This document shows, in pieces, positions 30,981-39,750 of a DNA stretch of 64,000 nucleotides. Under the pieces are notes generated by a model. It saw only the letters and a list, made by a program, of their open reading frames with translations. It did not search any database and was not told the DNA's origin. A program made the translations under genes and the position numbers. The DNA comes from Paraburkholderia edwinii (GTDB lineage: Bacteria > Pseudomonadota > Gammaproteobacteria > Burkholderiales > Burkholderiaceae), in contig NZ_CP080095.1 in assembly GCF_019428685.1 (NCBI RefSeq), positions 372,001 through 436,000 of the forward strand, in the 5' to 3' direction. Positions within the stretch are counted from its first letter, which is position 1. Each line of letters begins with the position of its first letter.

Positions 30981-31709
30981 ATGACAACCGAATTCAAGCC
31001 TCTCGAAGCAGGCGTGATCTCTGCGCTTGCAGGCGTGTCGACTGCCACGCTGACGACGGTGTTGCTCAAGCACGGCCTGCGCAATGTGTGGCTGCGCGGC
31101 ACGCGGCCGATCGCGCCGGGCCAGCCGCGACTCGTCGGACGCGCGTTCACGTTGCGCTTTGTACCGGCCCGCGAGGACCTCGCGACGCCGGCCTCGTGGG
31201 GCTCGCCGATTTCGACGCGCGCTGCGATCGAGGCGATGCCCGACGGTTGCATCGCGGTGGTTGACGCGATGGGTGTGACCGATGCCGGCATCTTCGGCGA
31301 CATCCTCTGCTCGCGCATGCACAAGCGCGGCGTGGCGGGGCTCGTGACGGACGGCGTGGTGCGCGACGTGGAAGGCGTGCTGCAGAGCAAGCTGCCGGTG
31401 TGGTGCCAGGGGACGGCGGCGCCGCCTTCGGTGGCGAGCCTCACGTTCGTCGGCTGGCAGGAGCCGATTGCGTGCGGTGGCGTGGCGGTGTTCCCGAACG
31501 ACGTGATCGTGATCGATCAGGACGGCGCGGTCGTGATTCCGGCCGCGATGGTGGACGAGGTGGTCGCGGCGTCGGTGGAACAGGAGCAGCTCGAGGGCTG
31601 GATCATGAACGAGGTCAATAACGGCGCATCGCTGCCGGGCCTGTATCCGCCGAATGAGGCGAATAAGGCGCGCTATGCCGAGTGGGCGAAGAAGAAGGGC
31701 GGTGCTTAA
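30981..31709 (+). CDS. RraA-like / HMG-CHA aldolase family protein
   Basis: This 242-residue protein belongs to the RraA-like family that includes 4-hydroxy-4-methyl-2-oxoglutarate aldolases. The metal- and substrate-binding Gly...Arg-Asp pattern is present in VTDGVVRDVEG (Arg128, Asp129). It starts 33 bases after the SDR and precedes an organic-acid permease, so an aldolase or decarboxylase role in catabolism is more likely than control of RNase E. The C-terminal tail is longer than in RraA proper. Confidence 0.85.
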   Translation: MTTEFKPLEAGVISALAGVSTATLTTVLLKHGLRNVWLRGTRPIAPGQPRLVGRAFTLRFVPAREDLATPASWGSPISTRAAIEAMPDGCIAVVDAMGVTDAGIFGDILCSRMHKRGVAGLVTDGVVRDVEGVLQSKLPVWCQGTAAPPSVASLTFVGWQEPIACGGVAVFPNDVIVIDQDGAVVIPAAMVDEVVAASVEQEQLEGWIMNEVNNGASLPGLYPPNEANKARYAEWAKKKGGA

Positions 31710-31846
31710 GGAGGGTTATTAGCTTTAACGGCCAGTCGTTGCGCGAATTGCGACGACTGGCGGTATCGGAACACGGAACACATCTGAGCGCATTGCAAAA
31801 ACCAAATACGAAGCAATGAGCGAAGCAATGCGCGGAGGGGACACAC

Positions 31847-33202
31847 ATGACACAGGAAGTACGCGAGAACGCGGACGACTTCGCGCGTCTGCGCGGGGAA
31901 GAACGGCGCCACGCAACCGCCGCCGATATGAAAACGAGCTCGCGACTGTGGGGCATTTTCAGCGGGTCGATTGGTAATCTGATCGAGTATTACGACTGGT
32001 TCGTTTATGTCGGGCTCGAGATTTACTTTTCTAAAGAGTTCTTTCCGTCCGGGGACGCGACGGTATCGCTGTTAAGAACCGCGGCGGTCTTTGCGATCGG
32101 TTTTCTGGTTCGGCCGATTGGCGGCTGGGTGCTCGGCATTTACGCCGACAAGCACGGTCGACGCGCAGCGCTGCTGTTATCGGTTTCGATGATGTGTTTC
32201 GGCTCGCTGATGATCGGGCTCACGCCCGGGTATCAGACGATCGGGATTGCGGCGCCGGTGATTCTGCTGGTCGCGCGGATTCTGCAGGGCTTGAGCATCG
32301 GCGGCGAAGGCGGCAGCGCGGCCGCGTATCTGAGTGAGACTGCGCCGAAAGGCAGCCGCGGTTTCTATTCGAGTTTCCTCTATACGACCATTTCGCTCGG
32401 GCAACTGCTCGCGATGGGCACGCTCGTGCTGATGCAGCAGTTCTTTTTGACGGCCGAGCAACTGCAGAGTTGGGGCTGGCGAATTCCGTTTCTGATTGGC
32501 GCGTTGATTTCCGTGGTCGGGATTCTGCTGCGGCGGAATATGCAGGAGACGGAGTCGTTCGAGAAGCACGCGAAGAAGGCGAAAAAGGTCAGCGCGATTC
32601 GCGAAGCGCTGCGGCATAAGAAGGCTTGCTGGATGGTGTTTGGGCTGACGCTGGGTGGGTCGGTCGGGAACTATGCATTTGCGGCTTATATGCAGAAGTT
32701 TCTGGTGAATAGCGCGGGGATGGCTAAGGGCACGGCGAGTTTGATTTCGGTGTTGTCGTTGATTGGCTTTACCGTGCTGCAGCCGGTTTATGGTGCGTTG
32801 TCGGATCGGATTGGGCGCAAGCCGTTGCTGCTCACGTTCGGCATTCTCGGGACGTTCGGCACGGTGCCGCTGTTCACGTTCCTCAAGGGGACGCAAAGTC
32901 CTTATGTCGCGTTTGTGGTGGTGATGGCGGCGCTGGCGACGGTGGCGATGTATTCGTCGGTGAGCACGATTACCAAGGCTGAGCTGTTTCCGGTTGAAGT
33001 GCGGACGTTCGGGCTTGCGGTGCCGTATGCGATCAGCGTTTCTGTGTTCAGCGGGACGGTTGAGTACATCGCGCTGTGGACGCGCAAGGAAGGGCACGAG
33101 AACTGGTTCTTCTGGTACGTGTCGGCTTGTATCTGCGCGTCGTTGATTACCTATCTGTTGATGCCGGAGACGAAGAAGACTTCGTTGATTGATCGGGATT
33201 AA
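31847..33202 (+). CDS. MFS transporter, metabolite:H+ symporter (KgtP-like)
   Basis: This 451-residue permease of the MHS subfamily has about 12 membrane helices. Hallmarks are GNLIEYYDWFVY in helix 1, the loop motif GIYADKHGRRAALL, and QGLSIGGEGGSAAAYLSE. Relatives carry 2-oxoglutarate, citrate, shikimate or similar acids. CGCGGAGGGGACACAC precedes the ATG; an internal ATG at 31928 would remove the N-terminal charged stretch. The last third uses more TTG and GTT codons than its neighbours. It is the fourth gene of the LysR/SDR/RraA-like cluster. Confidence 0.93.
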   Translation: MTQEVRENADDFARLRGEERRHATAADMKTSSRLWGIFSGSIGNLIEYYDWFVYVGLEIYFSKEFFPSGDATVSLLRTAAVFAIGFLVRPIGGWVLGIYADKHGRRAALLLSVSMMCFGSLMIGLTPGYQTIGIAAPVILLVARILQGLSIGGEGGSAAAYLSETAPKGSRGFYSSFLYTTISLGQLLAMGTLVLMQQFFLTAEQLQSWGWRIPFLIGALISVVGILLRRNMQETESFEKHAKKAKKVSAIREALRHKKACWMVFGLTLGGSVGNYAFAAYMQKFLVNSAGMAKGTASLISVLSLIGFTVLQPVYGALSDRIGRKPLLLTFGILGTFGTVPLFTFLKGTQSPYVAFVVVMAALATVAMYSSVSTITKAELFPVEVRTFGLAVPYAISVSVFSGTVEYIALWTRKEGHENWFFWYVSACICASLITYLLMPETKKTSLIDRD

Positions 33203-33305
33203 GGTGGGCAGAGGGCATCCAATTCGGGCGAAATGCAGGGAAATTCGGCGCTTACTCATCGAATCGGTTGCGCCGGGGGCCGATAGACTGCATCTACCTG
33301 TTAGT

Positions 33306-33351
33306 ACGGCCACTGCGCGTCCGCAGAATGACGCACAGTGGCCGTGCTTTT
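33306..33351 (+). terminator. Terminator after the MFS gene
   Basis: ACGGCCACTG (33306-33315) pairs with CAGTGGCCGT (33336-33345), with further pairing GCGTC/GACGC inside, followed by GCTTTT. Confidence 0.75.
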
Positions 33352-33441
33352 GCCACACCGGGTCGATCGGCGACTGGATTGCAGCTAGCGCATCAACGCG
33401 ACGTTGCAGGAGCGCCCGACCCAGTCGCCCATTCTTTGCCC

Positions 33442-34131
33442 ATGAAGCCCATCCGATTAGTGTGTGGAACGCGAAGCACCCGGCAGCAATTCTCGACCGA
33501 GACCGCGCTGGGCCGCTCGCTGAAGCTGTACAACCATGATGCGCAGCACGCGCAGTTGCATCTGTTCGACACCAACAGTCGTGGGCTGTCCACGATCTAT
33601 AACGAAGCGATTCGTTACGCTGAGCAGCAACCGGCGATTCTGGTGTTTATTCACGACGATATCTGGTTGCAGGATTTTTTCTGGCTTGAGCGGATACATG
33701 AGGCGGTTGCAAGGTTTGATGTGGTTGGGCTGGCCGGGAATACGCGGCGTGTGCCGCGGCAGCCGGCTTGGGCGTTTGTGTCGGCTGATTTCAAGTGGGA
33801 TGAGCGTCGGTTTTTGAGCGGCACGGTGGGGCACGGCAAGGGGTTTCCTTGTGAGAACGTGTCTTCGTTCGGGCCGGCGGGGCAGGAGTGCAAGCTGCTC
33901 GATGGGCTGATGTTGATTGCGGATAGCGCGAAACTGGTTGAGACCGGGCTGCGCTTTGACGATCAATTCAAGTTTCACTTCTACGACATGGATTTTTGTC
34001 GTCAGGCGGAACTGAAAGGGCTAAGGATGGGGACGTGGCCGCTTTCGGTGGTGCATGAGAGCGGTGGGGCGTTTGGGACGCCGAGCTGGCGGGAAGGGTA
34101 TGAGCGGTATTTGCGGAAGTATGGGGAGTAG
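33442..34131 (+). CDS. Glycosyltransferase family 2-like protein (StrF domain)
   Basis: This 229-residue protein begins MKPIRLVCGTRSTRQQFST. It has the layout of StrF-type glycosyltransferase-like proteins: LSTIYNEAI, the acidic metal-binding motif VFIHDDIWL, a GLAGN segment and a second acidic motif FHFYDMDFCRQA. The frame is open to 33268, but that segment includes the preceding terminator. It is single-domain and cytoplasmic. The acceptor is unknown. Its 3' end marks the left border of the accessory region. Confidence 0.8.
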   Translation: MKPIRLVCGTRSTRQQFSTETALGRSLKLYNHDAQHAQLHLFDTNSRGLSTIYNEAIRYAEQQPAILVFIHDDIWLQDFFWLERIHEAVARFDVVGLAGNTRRVPRQPAWAFVSADFKWDERRFLSGTVGHGKGFPCENVSSFGPAGQECKLLDGLMLIADSAKLVETGLRFDDQFKFHFYDMDFCRQAELKGLRMGTWPLSVVHESGGAFGTPSWREGYERYLRKYGE

Positions 34132-34640
34132 GGACGCCCTTTGCTGAGCTCCTCTCGCCCGCTGGTTTGAGCGGTAAGTAAGTGGCGCCTATAGGCGCCA
34201 CGTTTCTTTGATTTTCTTCTTCTACGCAGATAAGCCCGCTGTGGCTTGTGATTAGCGCGTAGGACTCCACTCTCTTATTGCCTTAGGTTGCGCGCGACTG
34301 GTCGAGACAAACATCGACGGGTTGACCGTCTTTTCTTTGGCAATGTCTCTGCTTGACTAGGTTCTCCTCTGCGCGGCTCTCGCCTTGATCTGCGGACAAG
34401 AGTTGTCTTAGTTGTTCTCGCGTCTTAGCGAAATAATCGGACCTGTTGCATCTCCTGTAGCTAGTTTGCATTGTCCAAAATTATCCGGGAAAATTGGTTG
34501 GATCACTAAGTAACACGAACGTAGTCCCACACCGGACGAACTTCGCAAAAAGAGAGGACAGGAAGGAGAAGAAGCGCGAGCCGAATGGGCGGCAACCCAA
34601 ACGACTCGCTAACCACAACCAACTCACTGGAGAGTTGAAC
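34132..34640. other. Intergenic region at island edge, including SymE leader
   Basis: The first part holds the palindrome at 34182; from about 34402 onward the sequence is the conserved leader repeated at 45363. No separate protein gene is supported. Confidence 0.5.
34182..34201. terminator. Perfect 20-bp palindrome, probable terminator hairpin
   Basis: GTGGCGCCTATAGGCGCCAC is fully self-complementary and is followed by GTTTCTTTG. It lies 50 bases after the glycosyltransferase stop. Confidence 0.55.
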
Positions 34641-34883
34641 ATGGCTAAACGCAATCATAAAACAGAGGACGGCAATTCGGTTCGCTACCTGACCGTGTCG
34701 AAGCTACGCCAGCCGTTTTATCGGCCTAAGGGATGGCCGTTTTGGAAGAACACCCCGGCGGATTATCCGCCTGCGCCCTGGATTCGTCTGTCGGGGCGCT
34801 GGCTGGAGGACGCGGGGTTTGAGATTTCCGGCAAGGTTCGCGTGGAAGTGCAGAAGGGGAAGTTGGTGATTACGCCGGCTTGA
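34402..34883 (+). repeat. SymE module, copy 1 (about 480-bp duplication)
   Basis: The leader (34402-34640) and the symE-like gene recur at 45363-45845. The coding parts differ at only two synonymous positions, while the leaders differ at about twenty or more. Confidence 0.9.
34641..34883 (+). CDS. SymE-family type I toxin, copy 1
   Basis: The 80-residue product matches the SymE toxin pattern: RYLTVSKLRQPF near the start, then PAPWIRLSGRWLEDAGFEI and a final short beta segment VRVEVQKGKLVITPA. E. coli SymE is an SOS-induced, AbrB-like protein that damages nucleic acids or RNA and is silenced by the antisense RNA SymR. GGAGAGTTGAAC precedes the ATG. The protein is identical to that at 45603. 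An antisense RNA in the conserved leader is expected but not proven. Confidence 0.85.
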   Translation: MAKRNHKTEDGNSVRYLTVSKLRQPFYRPKGWPFWKNTPADYPPAPWIRLSGRWLEDAGFEISGKVRVEVQKGKLVITPA

Positions 34884-34986
34884 TTTGAGGGGTGACGGCC
34901 GGGGAGCTACGTTCTCCGGTCTTCGATGAGATCAGGTGTTGCGGCGCAAGGCGGGCCTCTACTTGGCGCGATTTTACGGAGCTTCC

Positions 34987-35238
34987 ATGCGTACCACTAT
35001 TGCGCTCGACGATGATTTGATCGCAAAGGCTCAAGCCTATACAGGCTTAGAAGAGAAAACGGCAATCGTGCGAGAAGCACTTAAAGCCTTGATCGAGCGT
35101 GAAGCCGCTAGCCGCCTCGCGAAGCTCGGTGGCAGTCAGCCAAGGATCAAGGGTGCGCCGCGTCGCCGGCAGGGCGACAGTGATCTCTCGCTGCAAGGTT
35201 CTGGAACTAGATCCTCAACGGCGGAGCCGCCGACCTGA
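34987..35238 (+). CDS. VapB-type antitoxin, orphan
   Basis: The 83-residue product begins MRTTIALDDDLIAKAQAYTG, a ribbon-helix-helix antitoxin start. The helix EKTAIVREALKALIEREA and the toxin-binding motif LAKLGGSQPRIKGAPRRR follow. After RRR the family normally stops, just before or overlapping vapC; here about 20 unrelated residues follow and no PIN-domain toxin is present downstream. It is therefore an orphan with an altered C-terminus, probably left by a deletion. It may still act as a DNA-binding protein. Confidence 0.75.
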   Translation: MRTTIALDDDLIAKAQAYTGLEEKTAIVREALKALIEREAASRLAKLGGSQPRIKGAPRRRQGDSDLSLQGSGTRSSTAEPPT

Positions 35239-35296
35239 GCAATGAAGGCTCTCCATGTCTTCTCCGCAGGAACGGGCTCAGGTTGGTGACCAACCG

Positions 35297-36628
35297 CTAG
35301 CAAATCTTGCTCACGTATCGCGTGAAGACCCAGCCTTGAAGATTTGAGTATTCAGCGTCGCTGCTCCACGCCACCAGAGACCAAGCCTTCCTTTTTTCCA
35401 ACAAAACGACAATTTGTCCAAGATCGAGATTGCCGAGGGTTGGCGATCCGCTGGACGGATGTGTATGAACTTCCAATTCTTGGCGTGACACGAATCGATA
35501 CGGCTTCAGGTCACTTCGATTGTCGACATACGATGGAACGCTTTTTCGGACGTTCTTCTTCACCTCACGCGGAGAGATAGAATTTGACCGATTTTCGAGA
35601 TAATTTTTGACGTAGTAGTCCGCGATCGGATTGAGAACGGCGAATATCGCAGCAATCAAAAGCGGATAAATTAGGGTTAGAAAGATTTCTTTCAGGCGAG
35701 AGCTTTTGATCGACGCCACTTCATTTGCGATCGCGGTCACGAGGGGTGTGAGGCGCTCGGTTGACTGCTCTGTGGCTCGGGCAATAACTCGGTCAACTAT
35801 GGCTTGCACGTCCGAGATGGTCACGGTCGCAGAATTCGCTGAAACGAAATCGTCCGTTCGGCAAGGTGTTTCGGCTGCTACGGTTCTGGATGCTGAACCT
35901 TCCGGCAGATCGGGAACAGCGCCCACCAATTCTCTCGAGGTCAAGGCCTCCATTACTTCCCCGATCTCATCGAGCGGGTTTGAGGTATGCCAAGCCTTTA
36001 CGATTTCACGAATCCCATTCATCTGCAGCCCGCTCGACAACTGCATCAGCGCGGGCTCCAACTTAATGGATTCAAGCGCTTTAAGGGAGCGTGTCCAGAT
36101 TGGGTCCAGCTTAATAGCCTCAAGCGCTTTGAGGGAGCGTGTCCAGGCCGGGTCCAGCTTAAACGCCTCAAGCGCGCTGAAGGAGCGTGTCAAGGTCGGG
36201 TCCAGCTTAATGGCCTCAAGCGCTTTGAAGGATCGTGTCCATACCGGGTCCAGCTTAATGGCCTCAAGCGCTTTGAGGGAGCGTGTCCGTACCGGATCCA
36301 GCTTAATGGCCTCGAGCGCTTTGAGGGAGCGTGTCCATGCCGGGTCCAGCTTAATGGCCTCGAGCGCTTTGAGGGAGCGTGTCCATGCCGGGTCCAGCTT
36401 AATGGCCTCGAGCGCTTTGAGGGAGCGTGCCCATGCCGGGTCCAACTTAATGGCCTCAAGCGCTTTCCATGCCGGATCCAGCTTAATAGCCTCAAGCGCC
36501 TTGAAGGAGCGTGTTAGCGCGGGATCCAGCTTCACGCCTTGGAGCACATTCGCGGCTCTCGTTATCGAAGAATCTAGTTGCGGTGTGCCAAACGGCGTTA
36601 TGTTCGCGAACCCCGGTTCTTCTTCCAT
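35297..36628 (-). CDS. Membrane protein with 11 tandem 16-residue repeats and SH3-like C-terminus
   Basis: No family is recognised. The start is taken at MEEEPGFANITP (36628); a GTG at 36697 would add 23 residues. The N-terminal part is eleven head-to-tail copies of ALEAIKLDPAWTRSLK-type units, one of them shortened to 12 residues. A non-repeat region follows, then one hydrophobic helix (LTLIYPLLIAAIFAVL), a basic segment and a C-terminal stretch like a bacterial SH3 domain (LGQIVVLLEKRKAWSLVAW, GWVFTRYVSKI). It lies between toxin-antitoxin-like genes in the accessory region. Confidence 0.75.
   Translation of the reverse strand: MEEEPGFANITPFGTPQLDSSITRAANVLQGVKLDPALTRSFKALEAIKLDPAWKALEAIKLDPAWARSLKALEAIKLDPAWTRSLKALEAIKLDPAWTRSLKALEAIKLDPVRTRSLKALEAIKLDPVWTRSFKALEAIKLDPTLTRSFSALEAFKLDPAWTRSLKALEAIKLDPIWTRSLKALESIKLEPALMQLSSGLQMNGIREIVKAWHTSNPLDEIGEVMEALTSRELVGAVPDLPEGSASRTVAAETPCRTDDFVSANSATVTISDVQAIVDRVIARATEQSTERLTPLVTAIANEVASIKSSRLKEIFLTLIYPLLIAAIFAVLNPIADYYVKNYLENRSNSISPREVKKNVRKSVPSYVDNRSDLKPYRFVSRQELEVHTHPSSGSPTLGNLDLGQIVVLLEKRKAWSLVAWSSDAEYSNLQGWVFTRYVSKIC
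36032..36547 (-). repeat. Tandem 48-bp coding repeat (11 units)
   Basis: The repeats encode 16-residue units of consensus ALEAIKLDPAWTRSLK. Several units are nearly identical at DNA level (GGTCCAGCTTAATGGCCTC recurs), so recent unit duplication or loss is likely; one unit has lost 12 bases. Confidence 0.93.
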
Positions 36629-36782
36629 AACATCATTTCCATGAAATTTAGTTGCAGAACCGTTTAGATTGACCGCGTAACGCGCGAGTGACAGCACCCG
36701 ACCCGTTTCGGTCCTTGGGCGGACTCTACGGCTTTACGGTCTGACGAACGATTCGACGACTGTCGTTCCTACGCTGCCATAC

Positions 36783-37265
36783 TCAACCGTACACCGCTTG
36801 AGACCGCTTGATGTAGTCAAGAAAATCAAGGCATGGCCATTGAACACCATCCATACCGCAGACAGCCGGAATCTTACATTTCGCGATATCCAACGGTAGG
36901 GCCAGCTGACGAGCTTCGTTGCTGATAAGCTCGCGACCATTCACTTTCGCAGCTGCGATTATCAGCAAATCATTTTCGTCGACACCCTTAGGACTATACC
37001 GATCGTCGACAATACCCATCAAAGCCTTTATCCGCATTGCTTCTGCCAATACCCCGCCAGAAATTTCCAGTCTACAAGCCCCTTGGTCCTTTATCCAAGC
37101 CAGGCACTCAGGGGCTTTATGTCCAACCTCTTCCATCGCAACGACCGCCATCGCAAGGCGTTGGCTAGCGACCTCATTCGCCATCCAAGCCCAAAGACGA
37201 GGAAATTGATCAATCGGATAATTGTCCCACGCGTAAATCATTGAAGACGCATCAAATGCCTGCAT
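36783..37265 (-). CDS. DUF4411 family PIN-like protein (putative toxin)
   Basis: This 160-residue protein begins MQAFDASSMIYAWDNYPIDQ, the N-terminal aspartate pattern of DUF4411, a PIN-like nuclease family. The later acidic motif VDENDLLIIAAAKVNGRELISNE completes the PIN-type metal site. Its start overlaps the stop of the upstream ImmA/IrrE-type gene by 14 bases, so the two are translationally coupled. This pairing is a known toxin/regulator arrangement; RNase activity is inferred. Confidence 0.85.
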   Translation of the reverse strand: MQAFDASSMIYAWDNYPIDQFPRLWAWMANEVASQRLAMAVVAMEEVGHKAPECLAWIKDQGACRLEISGGVLAEAMRIKALMGIVDDRYSPKGVDENDLLIIAAAKVNGRELISNEARQLALPLDIAKCKIPAVCGMDGVQWPCLDFLDYIKRSQAVYG

Positions 37266-38400
37266 AGAATCGCTCCAGCTTGTGCAGGTCGTTTATTTTT
37301 AAACCGTCTAGATAGCTACTTGCACGAGCTAGCGATATGTTTCGCGCACTCAACGAATCTAATACCGCACGGACGAAATACTCACCAAAGATATGCTTCG
37401 GTTCGCGATGGCGGTACAAGCGACTCCCGCCATCATCCTGTTCGACTCTCTGCGTTTTACTCCACTGCCTATACGCTTCGTACTGTCGACGCGGGAGACG
37501 ACCGTCATCCAGTAGTCGACGCAGGATAACCTCGCCACTAACACCCCAGCTTCTTCTCCACGGCGCCAGCCACCTATCATATTCGCTTGCTTCGGCAGGT
37601 CGAATGCCGTCGTCAACCTGAGCCAACAGCCAATCAGGCACTAACAAATGGCCGGCGAAAGCATTCGCCTCTCTTTCCTGCCCTTGATACGAACTCATAT
37701 CCTGCTCATCGTCGATCGAGCTGTCGCGGTGCAAGATAATGTGCCCGAGTTCGTGCATCAATGTGAACGACTGACGCGACTCCCAGTCCTGCTTTTTTAC
37801 AACGATAACCGGGCAACTTTCGTCGTAAATGCTGAACCCAAGGATAGGACTATCCTTGGCGATCTGCCATTTACCTCCATAACCGTTGCTCTTAAAAACC
37901 AACACCCCCCGACTCTCAACAGCATGACGGTACGAGTCAAAAGTGTTGATGTCCCCCAGCTCTAGCCAGTCACGAACAATACGAGCCGCTAATTGGATAT
38001 CATCCTTCGGGATATCCGGTGGCACGAACTCCGGTAATTGCGCACTATCGAGATCTTCGCGCAAACTCACGTAAACGTCGCGCTGCCGCTCAACGCGCTC
38101 TATCAACGCTTTCATTTTTCCCGATAGCTCGGGCTTCTGACCAGCAAGGGTCCGGAATGCAGGGCTATGAATCAGCTCATCATTGACTGGGCCGGGCTCT
38201 AGGAAAAATAAAACCCCTCGCCCAAAATACGTCGCGATTTTGCTTAGTTGGTTGAACGTCAGTCCACCTTGCCCGTTCAAGACGGCGTCTATCGTGGCTG
38301 CGCCGATTCCAACCTCGGTCGCGAGTTCGCCCGGTGTTATCCGCCTATCGGCGCAACACCAAGCGATGCGTTCCGGATTGATGAATTCGATGCGTTCCAT
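37252..38400 (-). CDS. XRE-type HTH plus ImmA/IrrE metallopeptidase (antitoxin/regulator)
   Basis: The product has about 382 residues. An N-terminal Cro/CI helix-turn-helix (ITPGELATEVGIGAATIDAVLNGQGGLTFNQL) is followed by an ImmA/IrrE zinc peptidase domain with HELGH at residues 216-220 and a distal EREANAFAGHLL. Start MERIEFINPERIAW is preferred; a start at 38463 is possible. A perfect TATAAT lies seven bases before the ATG on this strand, suggesting a leaderless transcript. Such proteins often cleave a repressor or neutralise the adjoining DUF4411 toxin. Confidence 0.88.
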   Translation of the reverse strand: MERIEFINPERIAWCCADRRITPGELATEVGIGAATIDAVLNGQGGLTFNQLSKIATYFGRGVLFFLEPGPVNDELIHSPAFRTLAGQKPELSGKMKALIERVERQRDVYVSLREDLDSAQLPEFVPPDIPKDDIQLAARIVRDWLELGDINTFDSYRHAVESRGVLVFKSNGYGGKWQIAKDSPILGFSIYDESCPVIVVKKQDWESRQSFTLMHELGHIILHRDSSIDDEQDMSSYQGQEREANAFAGHLLVPDWLLAQVDDGIRPAEASEYDRWLAPWRRSWGVSGEVILRRLLDDGRLPRRQYEAYRQWSKTQRVEQDDGGSRLYRHREPKHIFGEYFVRAVLDSLSARNISLARASSYLDGLKINDLHKLERFYAGI

Positions 38401-38470
38401 AAGCAGATTATACCGATCGTCTCCCGAACTCCGCTGATAGCTGTCCGCTGCTGAATTACCCATGAAAACC

Positions 38471-39139
38471 CTACAACGACGAGACGCTGAACGGCGGCGC
38501 GCCTCGTTTCGCAGAGAGATGGGCGTACCGCTCTGCGACAGTAATTGACGAATGATCTAATAGGTCACGAACAATATAGAGAGAAACACCGTCCATCACC
38601 AGCCACGACGCGAACGTATGCCAGGTCGTGAATACGGAAATTTTCGATACCGCAACGAGCGCGCGCCGCTTTGAGGCCCTTTGCAGGGTTGTCACATGAG
38701 TACCGCTTTCGCTTGCGAAAACCCATGGCGACGATGGACTATGCTCATCCGCCTCTGCCTGTTGGTCGCGCAATGCTAGAAGCGCCAGTTTATTCAGCGG
38801 CACCAACCGTTGCCGCGCCGACCTTGTGTGCACGGCATCCAAACGAAAACACCTTCTATCGAAATCCACGCGCGACCAGTCGAGCTTTAGAAGCTCGCTC
38901 TTCCTGCAGCCTGTGTATAACGCTAGACGAAGGAAGTTCGCCAAGTGGAGACGGGTAGCGTGCACCGAAGCGGACGCAATCAATACGCGAGCCTGCACGC
39001 GGGATATCCAGCGCACTCGCGGCTCGCCGCTGGCTAACTCGAGTTGCTGCAGAGGGTTCACCAACTCAGGCTTGTCGTGCTCCAGCCGTACGAAATTTAT
39101 AGCAGCAGAAAATAGCTTGAGTTTACGCTTCACCGTGGA
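38471..39139 (-). pseudogene. Decayed tyrosine recombinase (integrase 1)
   Basis: Phage-type integrase sequence runs from STVKRKLKLFSAAINF through RWISR, TGCRKSELLKL (first catalytic Arg) to HTFASWLVMDGVSLYIV, DHSSITVAERYAHL (catalytic Tyr). The N-terminal domain is missing. Two small deletions, one base near 38673 and two bases near 38621, put the intervening segment out of frame. In the original frame it reads GIENFRIHDL; in the present frame it is SVFTTW. The HxLR box and second catalytic Arg are therefore lost and the enzyme must be inactive, although the open frame is restored. Confidence 0.85.
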
Positions 39140-39152
39140 CTCCTGTACGCAC

Positions 39153-39317
39153 GCCGTAGCCGAACAGCTCGACGTTCTTTGGGCAAAGCTTTCGGAATGG
39201 AGAAATGGCAAGTACAAGCCTGATGCGACGAACATCGCTCAGCTCACCGAGCTAGCAGGCCTGCCTGTGTTCGAGACGCTTTTGGCAATCGAAGATCGAT
39301 CAATTGCGGCGCAGTAG
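39153..39317 (+). pseudogene. DUF3693-like phage regulator fragment
   Basis: The frame reads AVAEQLDVLWAKLSEWRNGK, KYKPDATNIAQLTELAGLPV and FETLLAIEDRSIAAQ before TAG. LSEWRNGK...AQLxELAGL is the pattern of DUF3693 helix-turn-helix proteins of phage origin. The N-terminal half is absent; the fragment abuts the truncated 5' end of integrase 1, so a deletion joined them. Confidence 0.6.
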
Positions 39318-39408
39318 CGCGTATTCGATTCAATTTTTCGGCCTCCTTGTTGTACCGATAACAATGCTCCAAAAGCCTGGCCCCCTCCGACTGCGAGCCA
39401 ATGAAAAA

Positions 39409-39750
39409 ATGAAGACATACCTGATCAATCATCTGCGTATTCCAGGCGACGTTCCCAATTCGGACGCGTTAGAGTACCTCGAACAGGTCGAAGCGACTGT
39501 TAGTCCATTTGGCGGCAAATGGCTTGCACAAGGGCCGGTCGACGTGCTGGAAGGAGGATGGCCCGGCGCAGCCGTTCTGATGGAATTTCCGAACCGCGAC
39601 GCGGCATTGGCGTGGTACAACTCGGCGGCCTACCAGGCGATCCGTCCTCTTCGAGTGAAGAGCGCCATCTCCGACCTCGTGCTCATTGACGAACTGCCTG
39701 GTGATTTCACCCTGAAAAATTTTGTTGCCCAATTGCGCGCAGCCTGCTGA
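39409..39750 (+). CDS. DUF1330 family protein
   Basis: The 113-residue product begins MKTYLINHLRIPGDVPN and contains the dimeric alpha/beta-barrel pattern of DUF1330: EYLEQVEATVSPFGGKWLAQ, LEGGWPGAAVLMEFPN, ALAWYNSAAYQAIRPLR. No biochemical role is established for the family. The frame is open to 39304, but that part is not family sequence. A hairpin CAGCGCCGT/ACGGCGCTG follows at 39756-39782. Confidence 0.85.
   Translation: MKTYLINHLRIPGDVPNSDALEYLEQVEATVSPFGGKWLAQGPVDVLEGGWPGAAVLMEFPNRDAALAWYNSAAYQAIRPLRVKSAISDLVLIDELPGDFTLKNFVAQLRAAC

Noticed and set aside
35239..35300. vapC toxin after the VapB antitoxin
   Set aside because: No PIN-domain start (for example VDTS) occurs in any frame before the convergent repeat-protein gene ends.
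35706..36644. 312-codon plus-strand frame opposite the repeat protein
   Set aside because: It is an antisense shadow whose own repeats are explained by the coding repeats on the minus strand.
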